Assembly (NCBI GenBank): GCA_035222895.1
Contig: JAVYIG010000041.1
Coordinates: 186,001-250,000 of the forward strand
DNA length: 64,000 nt
Origin: Strongylocentrotus droebachiensis
Lineage: Eukaryota > Echinodermata > Echinoidea > Camarodonta > Strongylocentrotidae
Reading direction: 5' to 3'
The notes under the pieces were generated by a model that was not told the DNA's origin, made no database searches, and saw only the letters and a program-made list of their open reading frames with translations. This document shows positions 32,701-46,700 of the stretch, in pieces (positions within the stretch are counted from its first letter, which is position 1; every line of letters starts with the position of its first letter). Position numbers and translations under genes: made by a program.

Positions 32701-35700
32701 GAGAGAGGGGGAAGGGAGAGAAAGAGAGAGAGAGAGAGAGAGAGGACGACCGCGATGCTGTAGACAGGAACTTTTGTTAAAGGTAATTCAAAGTTTTGGT
32801 ATGGGGTCATGAATTTTATTAAAATGAAGATATTGGAAGTATATGTGATTTTACAATATTCATTGATCGTTGTCGCGATTGAAATCGAGTCTGAAGTGAT
32901 GAAATTGTAAATAATAAACTCTTTATGTTGTATAGCTCCCTCTCAAGACTGATATTATTTTAGCTTAAAACAATGTGTTTTTTTTACTACAATCGACCGA
33001 TTTGCTATTCTCGTTTGGACATTATATACCAGAACTGCATATTATGAGATTTTCATAGTCGCAGCTACCATGGAATGGCCTTAGGCGCTATTTGAAATTC
33101 AGATTACCGGGAGCACCGGTACAATTTTGATTATTCAATTTCTCAAAAGCAGAAGTGTTTTAGAAGCCAAATTTTCTTGTGCTTATAATACATCCACAGG
33201 GGCATCCAATATCCAAATATATCAAAATTTTAAAGAATTACTATCCATCCAATTTTCAAAATTTCTCAAAACTTTGCATTACCTTTAATGGATGAGAGAC
33301 TGAATGTAAAACAAAGAGAATAAATGAGAGGAAGAGAGGGAGAGAGAGAGAAAGAGAGAGAGAGTGGCAGAGAGAGAGAGAGAGAGGAGGGGAGGGATGT
33401 GAAAGAGTATTTCCCTGATAATAGTAAGGGAAATATTAAAAGGAATATCTATGTCTAATACAAAGTTGATCAGTTAATCCTAATGAAAAAGATTAAGATT
33501 AAGTTCGAAACACTAATTATTTAAAATGATATGTCTTTCAGTGTATGGGTATAACTTAAAAATAGCTTTTGCTATACTTCGTAAGTTTTATCTACCCCTT
33601 ACTCTTGAAGGGCTTTCCGAGAACACTGGTTGATCTCGAAATACATCAAACGCCACTTCATGGGTCCGGAGAAGGACGCAGCCTTCCCCAAACTTCCCAA
33701 CAGGGCGGATAACATCTCCACCAATGTGCCAGCCTACATCAAGATAGGCGAGAAGACTGGGTATCTATGGAAACGAGGCCGGGATGATGACATGTTCCAG
33801 AAGAGATGGTTTGAATTCAGTATCGGCGGTCAGTCGGGCTCGCGAGCATCCTTGGTTTACTACACAGACGCCAATGTAAGTATTGTTCTTAGTTTGATTG
33901 GTTTGATTTGATTTGATTTGATTTGATAAGACTTGTTTATAATTTGATACTGTACTACATCGATGCCAATATAAGGATCCTTTACATGTTTTACTTTTTT
34001 AAAAATAAATACATTTGATTCGATTTGATTTGATTTGATTTGATTTGACTTGTATTATTTTAATGTATTTGATCATTTAAACACAGTAAAAACACAAATT
34101 AGCTATATTTATAAATTGACAATGAACCTACTGGTAAACATACAAGAAACTAATAACAACAATAGGATATGTGACCGTTTCACAATATCATGTAACTCTA
34201 ATGTTACCTTTTATTATAAGTTTGATCAAGAAGAATCTTAATCATGAAAAATTATAAATATTTGTGTAGGTGCGTTTGTACAATGGATTACAATCTTCCT
34301 CTCTTTTTATTAAAAAAAAACACAGAAGCAGAATCTTCGAGGAGATGTCAGCCTGAATAATGTCCATGTTTGTCTGGCCTCAGAAGATAAGATACGTCAT
34401 CCTAATGGTCTTCAGCTCATCTTAGAAGAAGGAAGACAAGTCCGGATGATCTATCTATATGCTGATCACGAGAAGGTAGGACATTTTGGCCGATATTTAC
34501 AAATATTATCAGCAATACTTTGCGAACGCGTAAAAAGTACGATCTGATAGAATTTAAGGCAATGATATGATGTGCACACGGTTTTATTTCTTCATTCAGT
34601 TAAGAAATATTGTCATTTTGCAGGGGATGATGAGGTTGACACATGGTGCTCCATTCATCATTGCACTAGATTCTGTTTAGTTAATTCTGTTCTAAAATAC
34701 ACTTTTTGAATACAGGTCAATTAGCACACTATCGGCGAAAAAGGAAAGTACTTGAGCATTTTTCTCCACCAACTCGTAAAATAACATCAGAATGAAAGTC
34801 TAATTGTAGGATTTGTCTGTTATTACTTTCATTATAACCTTGAAATATTGCCTGCAAAATCATTGATAAGAGCTTAACAAACACATTATTCATGTTTACA
34901 TCATTGCGTTTATTGATCGCGTGTCATTTTTCTCGTGTTATATCCTGGAGTATGTCGAAAGCTCGTATATACAACTTCTAAGAATCATTTTTATTCGGTT
35001 TTTCCTATTTTCACTTTCACACAGGAAGAAATGGAAATTGTTTTGTCTTTAAAGAGCATTTAGAGTAGAAAATATCAAGGCTGAGTTGACGTATGCTGTT
35101 TTGACAAGTTAACACCTTTCATTGAAATACTACTATTTGATGCACTTAACGAATATTTATTTTGCTTTAAAATTAGTAGGCCTATATACTATTTACGCAT
35201 GAGCAGATAAAGATCATTCGTACAAAACTGTAAATTGTCCTATTTGTCTAAATTAACACAAGGACTAAACCTCATTTCCGGCAATTTTATTGGACTAAAA
35301 TGTCTATTATAGAATGGGTCTTAATTTCAATCATTCTTTTCCTCTGCCCCTGCTGTCAATCGATCATGCTCATTCCTATATTGACATTAGATTGCATGAG
35401 AATTGGTATGAAACTCAACTGAACTTTGTGAGATTCTTTTGTTCACGCATTCGAAACTAAACGGATGTAATTGGAGGTTATTTTGCGATGTTAAAGGTCA
35501 GTAGGGGTCAAAGCATAGAAAAGCTGTAGCGCTGTAGTATTTCAATACCACGTAGGCATATGACAGTCATTATAGGGATGTGTAGGTATTTCGAAGTAAT
35601 TGTATAAAAAAATAACAGTCAGATATTGTTGGACAGATTTAGGATTTGTTTTCTTCTCCATGCAACATGGAATTAACAAAAACTATAATGATAGACCTGC

Positions 35701-37681
35701 TTTCAATATTAACAAGCTTCTGCTAAATTGATTTATTGATTATCAGGTTATATGATAAAAGTGCCATTTTTGTACATGTACAAGAAGGCTGACTCTTACT
35801 TCTTGTTGACTGACATGATAAAGAAACACAAATAATTGTGAACGCTTTTAGATAAAAAACCAAAACTAACAACCGTTTCCTATGAGATGGTTATAATGAT
35901 ACGAAATTAGAACAGGACAATAATATTTCCGTTTGACAAATGAGTCAAAAACTTGTTTATGTTGATATGATTAGTGGATGCATCGTTAATTTGAAGAACT
36001 GAACAAACAACTTTCCTTATAGATCAGGAAGGATGTAAATATGTTAACTGATTTAATTACCAGTGCTCTGAAATATTGGAATCATCGAATTTCAACATTA
36101 TATATTTGGGGTAACCTCGCTAGTTAGAACCGCGATTCACAAGGACCGCTATTCATAACATGGAAATCGTGAAGGACATAAACGGAAAAGGGGGTCACTA
36201 TTCATAAAGGCATAAGGGCCGTTATTCGTAAGGACCGCTATTCATAATGTGAGACGAGGGTCGCTATGCATAGTTCACATTGAGGGTCAGTTACTCATAA
36301 GGACTGCTATTCATAATACGAGAAGAGGGTGAAAAGCGACCCTCTCCTCGTATTATGAATAGGGAACCCTATGAATACGATCCCGATTTTGTATAATGAA
36401 AAGCGACCCTCTTCTTCGATTATGAATAGCAGTCCTTATGAAATATTGACCCTTTTCTCAAATTATGAATAGCGATCCTTATGAATAGCGTTCCTTATGA
36501 TTAGCGAGTGGACCCCATATATTTTGCTATTATCTTATGCAATTGCATTCTGAAAATTGATAAGGGCAGCTTACCTATTTCTTCTGGTTCTGACAATTTC
36601 AGCCCAGTTTATACGGTCACCAAGCGTTCTCGCATCGTTACAGATATTTGTATTAAAATTCAACATAATTTCAGATTTTTGTTTTCTTCTTCAAAATTTA
36701 CATGTATTTTGTTCGACTCAACCCCGGCTGTCAACTTCTACTTACAGCATCTTCGTTCAAGTGAAATGCAAACGAATAATAACTTCATTTAAGTGTGATT
36801 TCACATCTCCCTTCAGACATTGAAATGCCAACTTTATTGGAGGAGCTCGCGCCTTTGAATGTTTTTTTAAACAGATATAGGCATGGCGCCATGCAAATGC
36901 TGTAAATCATCATCATCATCATTTTATAAAAAGAAAACTTTGTGATTTGATTTGATTTGATTTATTGCTTTCTGCATCTTTTTTTTCTTCTTCATCGTTC
37001 ATGTTCATGAACATAATATGGTTTGATACAATATTTCAAGTGTATACAATTTTATACAGATAATATACGAAATTAAACAAATATATTGAATGCATAATTA
37101 ACATACATTGCGTTTACGTTTATGCATATTCTCTCGACCACCCCCCCCCGTAACAGCAGGAGGAATACAGAATAAGCAAAGTAGCTTAATTATTATAGTC
37201 AAGGAAAATGTGACTTATAATAATGTTTGGGGCTAACACAAAAATATGCATGTCCGATTGATAACCGGTCAATAACAAATATGATAGTAATAATAATAAT
37301 AATATGCTTTTCTATAGCACCGTCTTTCTAGGAATTCTATTCCGAGGCGCATTTATTATTACCCCGGCTTTAGCCTAGCTGCCATTACAGCGCTCTAGCA
37401 TGTCAAGGAATTAATTCCTGATAATTGATATGATACCGACCCTGTCCAGGTAGTAGAGGTGGCACTCAATACTAAGGAAGTTCTCTATTGTCGTTACTAA
37501 AATTCTTACGGTGGCTTCCTCACGCCTTCCTGGTTTAGAATGAGACTTTCATCGTGTATGAATCATTGGAGACGGGAAGCTATTGTGTTGTCATTAATTT
37601 AGCTGAGCGTTTTTGAAGAGGTAAAATGTTGTCACCTTAAAATCAGATTTCAAGACAGGTTAGGAGTGCATAGGAGGTGAT

Positions 37682-37730
<49 letters not shown>

Positions 37731-40700
37731 AGGAACATGAAGAAAGGGGAGGGAGAGAGAGAGAAAGACGGAAAGAAAGAAATAACGAGATAGAGAAACA
37801 AAGAGAGAGAGAGAAACAAAGAGAGTAAGAACATGAGACAGAAGAGATAGACAGGGAGAGAGATGAGACAGAGAGAGAGGGGGGCAGAGATAGAGAGAGG
37901 GGGAGACAGAGAGACCGGGGGTGGGGTAATTACAAGAGCAGGACAATCTTGGGAATGGCATCCATAATTTTATGAAGTAAAACAAAAAGATGTGCATTAA
38001 TAAGGGAAGGATCTATATTCAACTGATCAAAGTTTTCAGGAAAATGTATATAATATCTTTCTGTATTATTTTTCATGTGGATAAAATATACGAAGATGAT
38101 TTTGCACAAAAACCTGGGATTTTATCTTAGAAATAAATCTTGCAATGTCTATGAAACTGATATAATGTTTATAAAAGTGTAAATAGGTATTTAACATTAG
38201 TAGCATATCATATTTACATTAATTTAATTACTGATATAATGTTTATAAAAGTGTAAATAGTTATATAACATTAGCAGCATATCATATTTACATTAATTTG
38301 GAGTCTGGTTTTTCGTGGGGGGAGGGGGGGGGGATGGTCGAGAGAATATGCATAAACGTAACGGGCTTATTTCTGCCGACTGGTTACTAGATACCCATCC
38401 ATTAATGGAAGGGGTGATGGTTTTTCTCCATGCCCCCTCCATTTTTGCTACGCTAATGGACTTGAGTTCATAAACATATTTACAATGTCTGGTAAACAAG
38501 ATCTACAAATGTTGTGTGCATTCTTTCCAAATGGCAAAAAAGACAATGGCATCAGTGCAACTATGCAATCCATGTGTAGACCACAGACATAATACTTCCC
38601 CCCTCTCTCTCTCTCTATCTCTCTCTCTCTCTCCCTCACACCTTCCCTCTTTCTCCCTATCTCTCTCTCCATACAGGACATGATAGAGTGGTACCAAGCC
38701 ATTTGTATTGTCAAGTTCTGGGTTGCCAGGTATGTCAGACTAGAGTCCAAACAACCTGTCGGTGTAAACCAGGTAAATATAGCCTAAAACCAACACGATA
38801 CCAACCCACTTGACCTCGAAACATGATCAAGACAAACACGGAAGCAGCGAAAAATTGTTCTTAGTCACGAGTTGAAAATTAAAATCAAAAGCTCAGTTAA
38901 TTTTCAAAGAACATGCCGGGGACGACGGAAGGAAGGACATTACCCTTTTCTTCGTATTGAAAGCAACTTATTGCTGTTGTGATAATAAATTAAAAAACAC
39001 GGGACAAATGGGGGAAGAGAATCCTTCTGTTTGTGTTTTTTTTATATAAATAAGTAAGTAATGGTTTCGTATGGTGAAGTATGGTTACGGAATAAACCTC
39101 GATACCATAATTACAGCGAATTCGAAGAATTCCACCGTTCCTCTTCGGGATGCTCTTTTAAGAAAGAGATGAAGCATTATCAACTATTTTCATTTGATGT
39201 AATCACATGTAAAAGAAATCGGAATGAATGCAATAACAGTTTTTGTTAATGGTGCATTCACGCACCGACCTGGATACTTGACTTTAAAGATAAACTTTAG
39301 TACTGGTAATGCGATTGCATTGTGAAAGAAAAGGTGTGGAAAGGATCAGAAACAGTTGATCATGTAGCATGTAAGTATTGGTGTGCACTGCAAGGTTCTG
39401 GAGTCATCAAAATCATAATAAATTTGACCGAGTCTTGGTAAAGTAACAAGCACTGTACACATAAAGCTATATATGGGACAACACACATGGTGTCGGGGCT
39501 AGTACTAACTTGATTTCCTTGTCTTTCTATGCTCATTACTCAGCTAGTATACATTTTCTTCCAAAATTGTTAGACACATGTCATTTATTTGTAATCTTGA
39601 ACATTCAGTGTAAGTTTCGTTTGATTCTGTGAGAATTAATTTTCTTTTTTTTACCAGAACTGGAGTTTATCTTTATTGTATTCATGTACAGGTCTGTATG
39701 AGAACACGTTACAAACCAAACACCTGGATGTATTGTTTGTTCTTCTCTGGTTGCCTTGTTGTATTCTCAAGCGAAACTTCAAACCAGTTGTGAACAAATA
39801 ACTTTACCGTAGTCCTAGACAAGTCATATCCCACGCATAGAGCATGCTGAGAACAAAATGATACACATAATGCTGAAGTAATAAATAGCATTGAATGTAT
39901 TCACTATTCATGTATTGTCATGCATTGAAGCAACAAGTAACTATGAACACAATGGAAATTCTGAATGTCGATCTCGAATATTGCGGTCAGATCATAACAA
40001 AATATAGTTGCTTTTGTATCTGAAACGAAACTAAAGATCATAATATACAGAAGGATATTGTATTTTTTCCACTGGAATTGGAGAGTTGTTATCGTGTGAA
40101 GAAGGGAACTGATAAAGAAAGACCGCCACATGAAAAAAAAACGCTATGAACAGACTATACTGAAAGACGGGAAGTTGTGGAAATTAGGGCTTTAATTATC
40201 CATTTGATAGACATTAGCAGTCATTAATTGATTGAGGGACGCTTGATGTACTGTTATTCAAGCTGGCTTGCATTAATTTAATTATCTTGCCTCAATCAAA
40301 ACTTCGTCCACTTCCAGATCCAAGCCTTAGGCCTAATAATTGTCTTGTACACAGAGACATGAATTTGATACAGTGTCTGCAGTTTTCTAGTATTCATATT
40401 GCAAAATTATCCCCACTAAGGTACCGACAAATGCACGTAAACGACTGAATAATTTCTATATCACAAGAGTGGTCATTACAAATACAACTGTAATGCGAAA
40501 ATACAGGGAAATTGTTGACATCACCATGATTAAACAGGCAAATTTTCGGAAGTTATTGCATGTAATGTAAGAATTGGAAATGGACCACAAAGCATAATGC
40601 AATCGGAAATTTATTCACAACTCGTACAAAGAAGCGGCGTATAAAGAAGAATCATCGTATGCGAAATGAGCGTATATAATATAGACTAGAAAACAACATC

Positions 40701-43700
40701 GTATACAGAAATGCCATATAAATAAACCAATGTTAACGACGTGACAGAGGGCCTATCATCAGTGTGCTCTCACAATAGACCCAGCCCAGTTATATGATTT
40801 TCATATGATACGATGGAATCCTGATTCTTCATCGATGTTATGTTCCAAACGTTGCCCAAACAGGCGTTTGGCTGCATGACGTTTCCTTATATCAGAAAAA
40901 TTCACCGGTTATGACATGGATGTACGAAGTTTCTTCATACGATGTTCAGACTAGGAGTAATTGTAATGACTTGTCGTATAGCAGCTTTACGATAAATGCT
41001 CGTAGTGTGAACGCAGGTTTAGACGTTACAAAAATCACATTCCATATGCGCCTTACTTAAAGGTACTATGTCCCATTTGCAGGCCAAAAAAATGAAAAAG
41101 TTAAATTCCAACTGCATTTGAAAGATAATACTAATTTAGAACTTCCCTAAAAAAGGTGGGGCTTGAAAATGTCTTCAAGTGGGAAAATAACGACTATTAG
41201 TTGTCAAATCGACTTTAGGGCTATAGAGCCCAAAAGTAATAGTCTTGATTTTCAGACAATTGTACCGAATGGTCATACGTTTTATGCTGCGCAAAGATTC
41301 AATCAGTTTAATCTTGGCCATCACAAGAAGTGGGTTATTGATGTAGAAAAATACTCATGTACCCTTTACAACTCTTTTCATGTATGTTATTACCAAAGAA
41401 GAAAAAAAAGCCAGTCAGTCACTCAATAGTGTCTGACAGTGAAGTCTAGCAAGTAAACGGGTTTCCTTGCATAATTTGAATACGAGGACACTGCTAACGT
41501 TTAAATTCCACAGATAGGACATACATGACATATTCATAATTCCTGTAAAGTTCTACAGCATTTGAGGTTGGCTGCAAAAGGGACATAGTACCTTTAAATT
41601 AAAGATGGAGACGTACAAGTTTATGCGGACTGTTATCAACTAAACTGAGGAAATCTTAGAAACGAATCCAGTACTTGCCAATACTCTAGTCTTGGCCCAT
41701 CTTTACTCCATGAACCACCTTGCATGTAAAGTTGAAAATGAATTTGTTTCCATGGTTAATATATATGATTATCTACGAATCCACAATATGCCTGTCCATA
41801 CATCACACACCCGGTGCTATTTCTGTCCTTGTACAGGTTTCCCCTACTCTGAACCATGAGATTCTCTTGGAAGGGTCTTTGCAGAAGACTGATAGTTCAG
41901 CTAAGAAGGCCTTCAAAAGAAGATGGTGTATTCTCTACGGCAAGCGCCTCATGTACTTCAACAACGAGCTAGTGAGTTGCGTCATTGACATGCCATGAAG
42001 TTTTGTTCCTGGTTTGTAGGACCAAGGTCTAAGACAAGGATTAGTACTCCCAACATTAGTGTGATTAAAATTATCATTTATGTATTCGGGTGTTTGCTTT
42101 ATCTGTGGTGAAGACAGCTCTCAACTTTACCATAACATAAAATGTCAAATCTACAGCGAATGCAATCATTTTTGTTTGTGTATATATTTTTTACATTTTG
42201 TGATGTAAGTATTGCTTCTTGAAGAAAAAGAATGTAGTGATTGTTAAAAAAAGATTATTCCAGGTCACTATGATGTGCACCTTTTTGACATGTCATTATG
42301 TCTTTGTAATAAATCATGCCCACCATGACCCAACAATACTTGATCGTTGGTCCTTTCTACAGGATGCTAACCCACTTAAGGTGGTGAAACTCGGGTCCCA
42401 TACAGAAGGGTTCTCATTGAGCATGACTGGAGATCACCATCCTCAATGGCCCAAGGGGGGCTTTAACTTCCTCCTGAAGACTCCTGGAAGGGTGTTCACC
42501 TTCATCGCAGATGCTGAACACGAGAGACAGGCGTGGTTTCGAGCTCTCTTCAGGGCCTGTAATCCGAATACGTGTCAAGGTTTGTATGATCCTGGCTTTC
42601 TAGACAAAATGAACTAGATTATTTGCAAATGTGTAGGTTGTCTAAAATGTATAACTAATTGTGTATATCAAAACACACTGTACAACAATTAAGATGAAAG
42701 CTAGACCAACAAACTCCAAGTAGTCTCGAGTGTTTTGGACATGAATAATTGTAGATAACCAATAATCAGATGAACACCGTTGATATGATTTCTCCATAAA
42801 AATTAAGATACTTGTTTAAGTCTATAAATTACATCGAGTTTTATGAAGTCCTTGTATTTGTGACGTACGTTATCTTAGTTAAATCATTTCCGGCGTGATC
42901 CCTTTGTACTGTACAGCTCGACCCCAACCACCACCTCGGCCGTCAAGTTGTACCCCTCTACCATCTCCTCCTACCAAACCAAGGGGTTCCTTGCCTGATG
43001 TCCCGAAGCACGATGTCCCGATACCCGAAGTGCTAAAGCCCGAAGTCCCGGAGCAGTTTACCAGTCAGCTTTCGATTCCATTACGTGATCCTCCAACGCC
43101 GAGCCCACGTGCTCCTTCTCCTGCCAGATCAGTCTCTTCATGTGCTTCTGACAGAGATTCACAGGCATATCTCAAGCCTATCTTCAGGCCTTCGGACGAT
43201 CTTCCACCACCTGTCCAACCAAGGTGAGAGCAAATTAAACAACAATAAAATCAGTTTCCTTAGAGTATCCTAAGGTGGTCTTCCGATAGAATCATGGCAT
43301 TGTAATCCACATGAACGTTGTAGAATTGTACTTTCTTTCCATAAATCATAAAGCCTTTGTTCAAAAGACGATATGTAAGCATGAGGATGTTCTTTTTCCT
43401 TCTCTGTTTCTAGACCACTCCAGACACTTCCTGGCTACGTCTCAAGTAGCGACCCTCAAAGTAGCGATGTACAAAGTGACGATGAGGATGACCCTGATGC
43501 ATCAGACTCAAGTGAAAGCGATGAACTGAACTACATTGAGTTGGACGTGGTACCTATCATTTGCACCAAGGTAGACAAGCTTGGGACCTGCGTGAAGGCA
43601 TACGGCTTCTGCCTCAGGGTTCCTCAAGAAGCCATAGATGTTCCTCGAGAGAATAAATGTTTTGTTTCCATCACACCACAGCAGTGGGAATGCCCGGTGA

Positions 43701-46700
43701 TTAGTGACAATGAGCTACCAGGTATCAATGCCCACAGTGCGCAGGTCATTGAATGCAGGAGTTTCAACTACCATAGACCGCTTCTCAAACCCTTGCAACT
43801 GGAGATACCTCACTGTGCTAACATCGGTGACATCAACGAATGCAGAGTTAGTCTCTGGCATAGACCACCCCTAAGTGCTGGTAAGAAAATGTTCTAGTTC
43901 TTCCTTTGAACACTTATTTTCAAAGGAATACTACAGATATTATGAATGAAAACGCGACGCACTTGATAATTAACTTGACTATGAACATAACGGAACGAGA
44001 GACATATCAAGACTAAATATATTAACATTATTATAGTAAGTTACACCAAAATCTGTTTCCCATGCCTATACTCGTTGACAAAACTATTTATTTAGGTCAT
44101 TTTAAGTCCTTGGCCATCACTAATGTGACTGTCTGCATCTTTATCTTGATTCTCTGTTACTTGCTTATCTCTCTCTAGACCCCAACGCACAATGGCGAGA
44201 AGTACCAGAGACCAACACAGCCCAGACATGCCGCGTCAAGCAGCGATGTCTTAAGCTTGGAACTCTTCATCTGGGTAGCTACGCCTTCCTTTTAGATGGT
44301 CCTGGAATACTTGGAAAGTCCATGCAGATGGCCATCTTCACTAGAGCCAGCGCCCTTACAGAAGTCGTCACAGCACACATCTACCTCTTCAACAATATCA
44401 GCAGTGATGCAGTCTGGACGGTATGCAGTGGCGTACGCAGGATTTTTTCAAGGGGGGGGGGGGTTTAAAATCAGGTCCAAAATTTCGCAACGACACAGGG
44501 AAATTTGAAAATCGCGCCGGCCAAAAAGTCGCTCAGTGGGGGGGGGGGGGGGGGGGGGGGGGGTAAGCGGACACTTTTTTTGTTTTTGTTGGGAGTCCAA
44601 AAAAAAATCGCAACGACTCAGCCAGCCGAAAAGTCGCTCAGTGGGGGGGGGGGGGGGGGTTTAGGGTTTTTATAGGGATTTTTAGGGGGGTTTACACACA
44701 TAAAAATACCAAAGGGGGGGTTTAACCCCCCCCCCCTCTGCGTACGCGCCTGACGGTATGCATGTTTCAACATTGCCCTATTTGTCTTGGCTTGACTCGG
44801 CGTCCTGTAAACATCCATTCAAAGAATATAAAACAAAACAAAAACACTCAATATACAGTAGGATTGCGGGTGCACCCGCAAGCCAACTGTATATCTACAT
44901 CACAATGCAAGCCGACACTTACAAGCAGCATCTAAAAACACTCAAGTTCAAATGATTTGAGATTCAAACATTTTGCATGAACTTCCAGGATGAACTACAC
45001 TGGATTACCTGGGTTGTCTGACGATAATAAACACTCAATGACAGGGATCTAGGTGGTTCAAGCACCAAAAGGTTCAAAGAAAAAGAAAAAACTTTTTTTT
45101 TTGGAAGAAGTCTCACGGGAGTCGAGGCTTCAGAAGTACTCTATCATGTCGCAAATATAAAAGTTGTATGTAGGTTTCAATACATACCTTTCACAAATTC
45201 CTTGCTGTACAACGATTGGAAAGGAAAAATTGAAATCACAGGAACAGAATATCACAGGATTTCAGACACGGATTTAGACACCAGCAAAACATATCTTACA
45301 TATGATTTCACATACGAGCTATTGCTAGTATGCACTATGAACATGACTGACAAAGAAAGCGGACAAAATATACAGTTCCTCAGGTAGTCAAAGGAACATC
45401 CCTTCACTGCTAGTATGTAAAAAGGTGAATATGCATGTGACACCTGTTCTACACATTTTTACATAATAGCAGTGAAGGGATATTCCTTTGTCTACCTGAG
45501 GAACTGTATATTTTGTCCGCTTTCTTTGTCAGTCATATTTCATAGTGATGGTCAACACAAATGAAGATGATTTCGAGTGTGGTTAAGGTAAAAGAACCAT
45601 ACTGTATAAACGATTCCTGTTCTTATTTTCTTATAAACTGATCAGATCATTGAAGAGAAGGAGTTCAATGGGGGCGCCGTTCTGAGTGACGTCAGTACAT
45701 CCTTTTCCATTCAAAGAGGTGGCAGTGAACTGTCCTTGACCTTACATGACCTTGAGGGTCTTCAACTCGGCAATGACCAATCCGATGTGCGGGTAAGTCA
45801 TACACTGACCACTGTTCAATTATTTGAAAATACGATTGTATAGGACTGCATAACATAATGTTTCATTTTGGATAGCGGTACTGCATATCAGTATCATTAA
45901 ACTAATTCCTAATCCAAAACAGTCTAAAAGTTAAATCCTTTTTTGACCCGAAAGGTGTTGATGATCATTACATCGCAATTCAGACCTGCCTTTTTGAAAG
46001 GTACTTCTGTTCAAGGATTGAAAATACATTTTGAGTTGAGCATCATTCTATAAGTGATGGGAAGCAAGACTAGAGTACGGAATTCATTTGATATTGCTCC
46101 TCTTGTATTGGTGTATTAATGCTTTTAGTGTAAGACGTATGAATAGAATTCTCCTTACCTTTATTGAATATAAACCGTACTTTTCCCCTCCTGAACATCA
46201 TGGATCTATTTTCTATAACATTCAAATTTAAACGGATAAGCCATTCAGCTACTTGCATGAAATATCAAACTCACTGTATTTATTTGAATCAATTCCTTAT
46301 AGACGGTTCCCCAGAAGAAGCTTTGGCAGTCCCCTTTCACTATGTTAACGGTGAAGTTTAAGAACACAGCTAGTCAAGGAAAGGCTAATGTCACTCTCAG
46401 ACAGGCCGATTCTACTGGGGCAGACAGTTGGCAGGAAGACGCAGTTTTTAGTTTCTCAGCCGATGTAAGTTATAACCCTCTGCCATTATTATTGTAGGTA
46501 AGGCAAATGGCGTATCCAACATTGTGCGCGCCGCCCGTTCGTTCGTTTTGAAAAAAGGAAAAAGAATCGGTACAACTTACAGTGAGCGAGATACATTTAG
46601 CCCTTCCCCGTTCCCCGTCCCTGTTTATGTAGATACGCCACAGAAATAAGAACATCACGAGACTTGTTTTGTTGTTGTTTGATTCAAAGGTTTGATTAAA

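Noticed and set aside
42580-43413. Two separate genes: an ADAP gene ending after exon 8 and a ZU5-death-domain gene starting at exon 9 or 10
   Set aside because: Exon 8 ends with a donor in phase 1, exon 9 begins with a matching acceptor, no terminal exon or poly(A) signal was seen after exon 8, and no initiator precedes the ZU5 region. RNA data would still be decisive.
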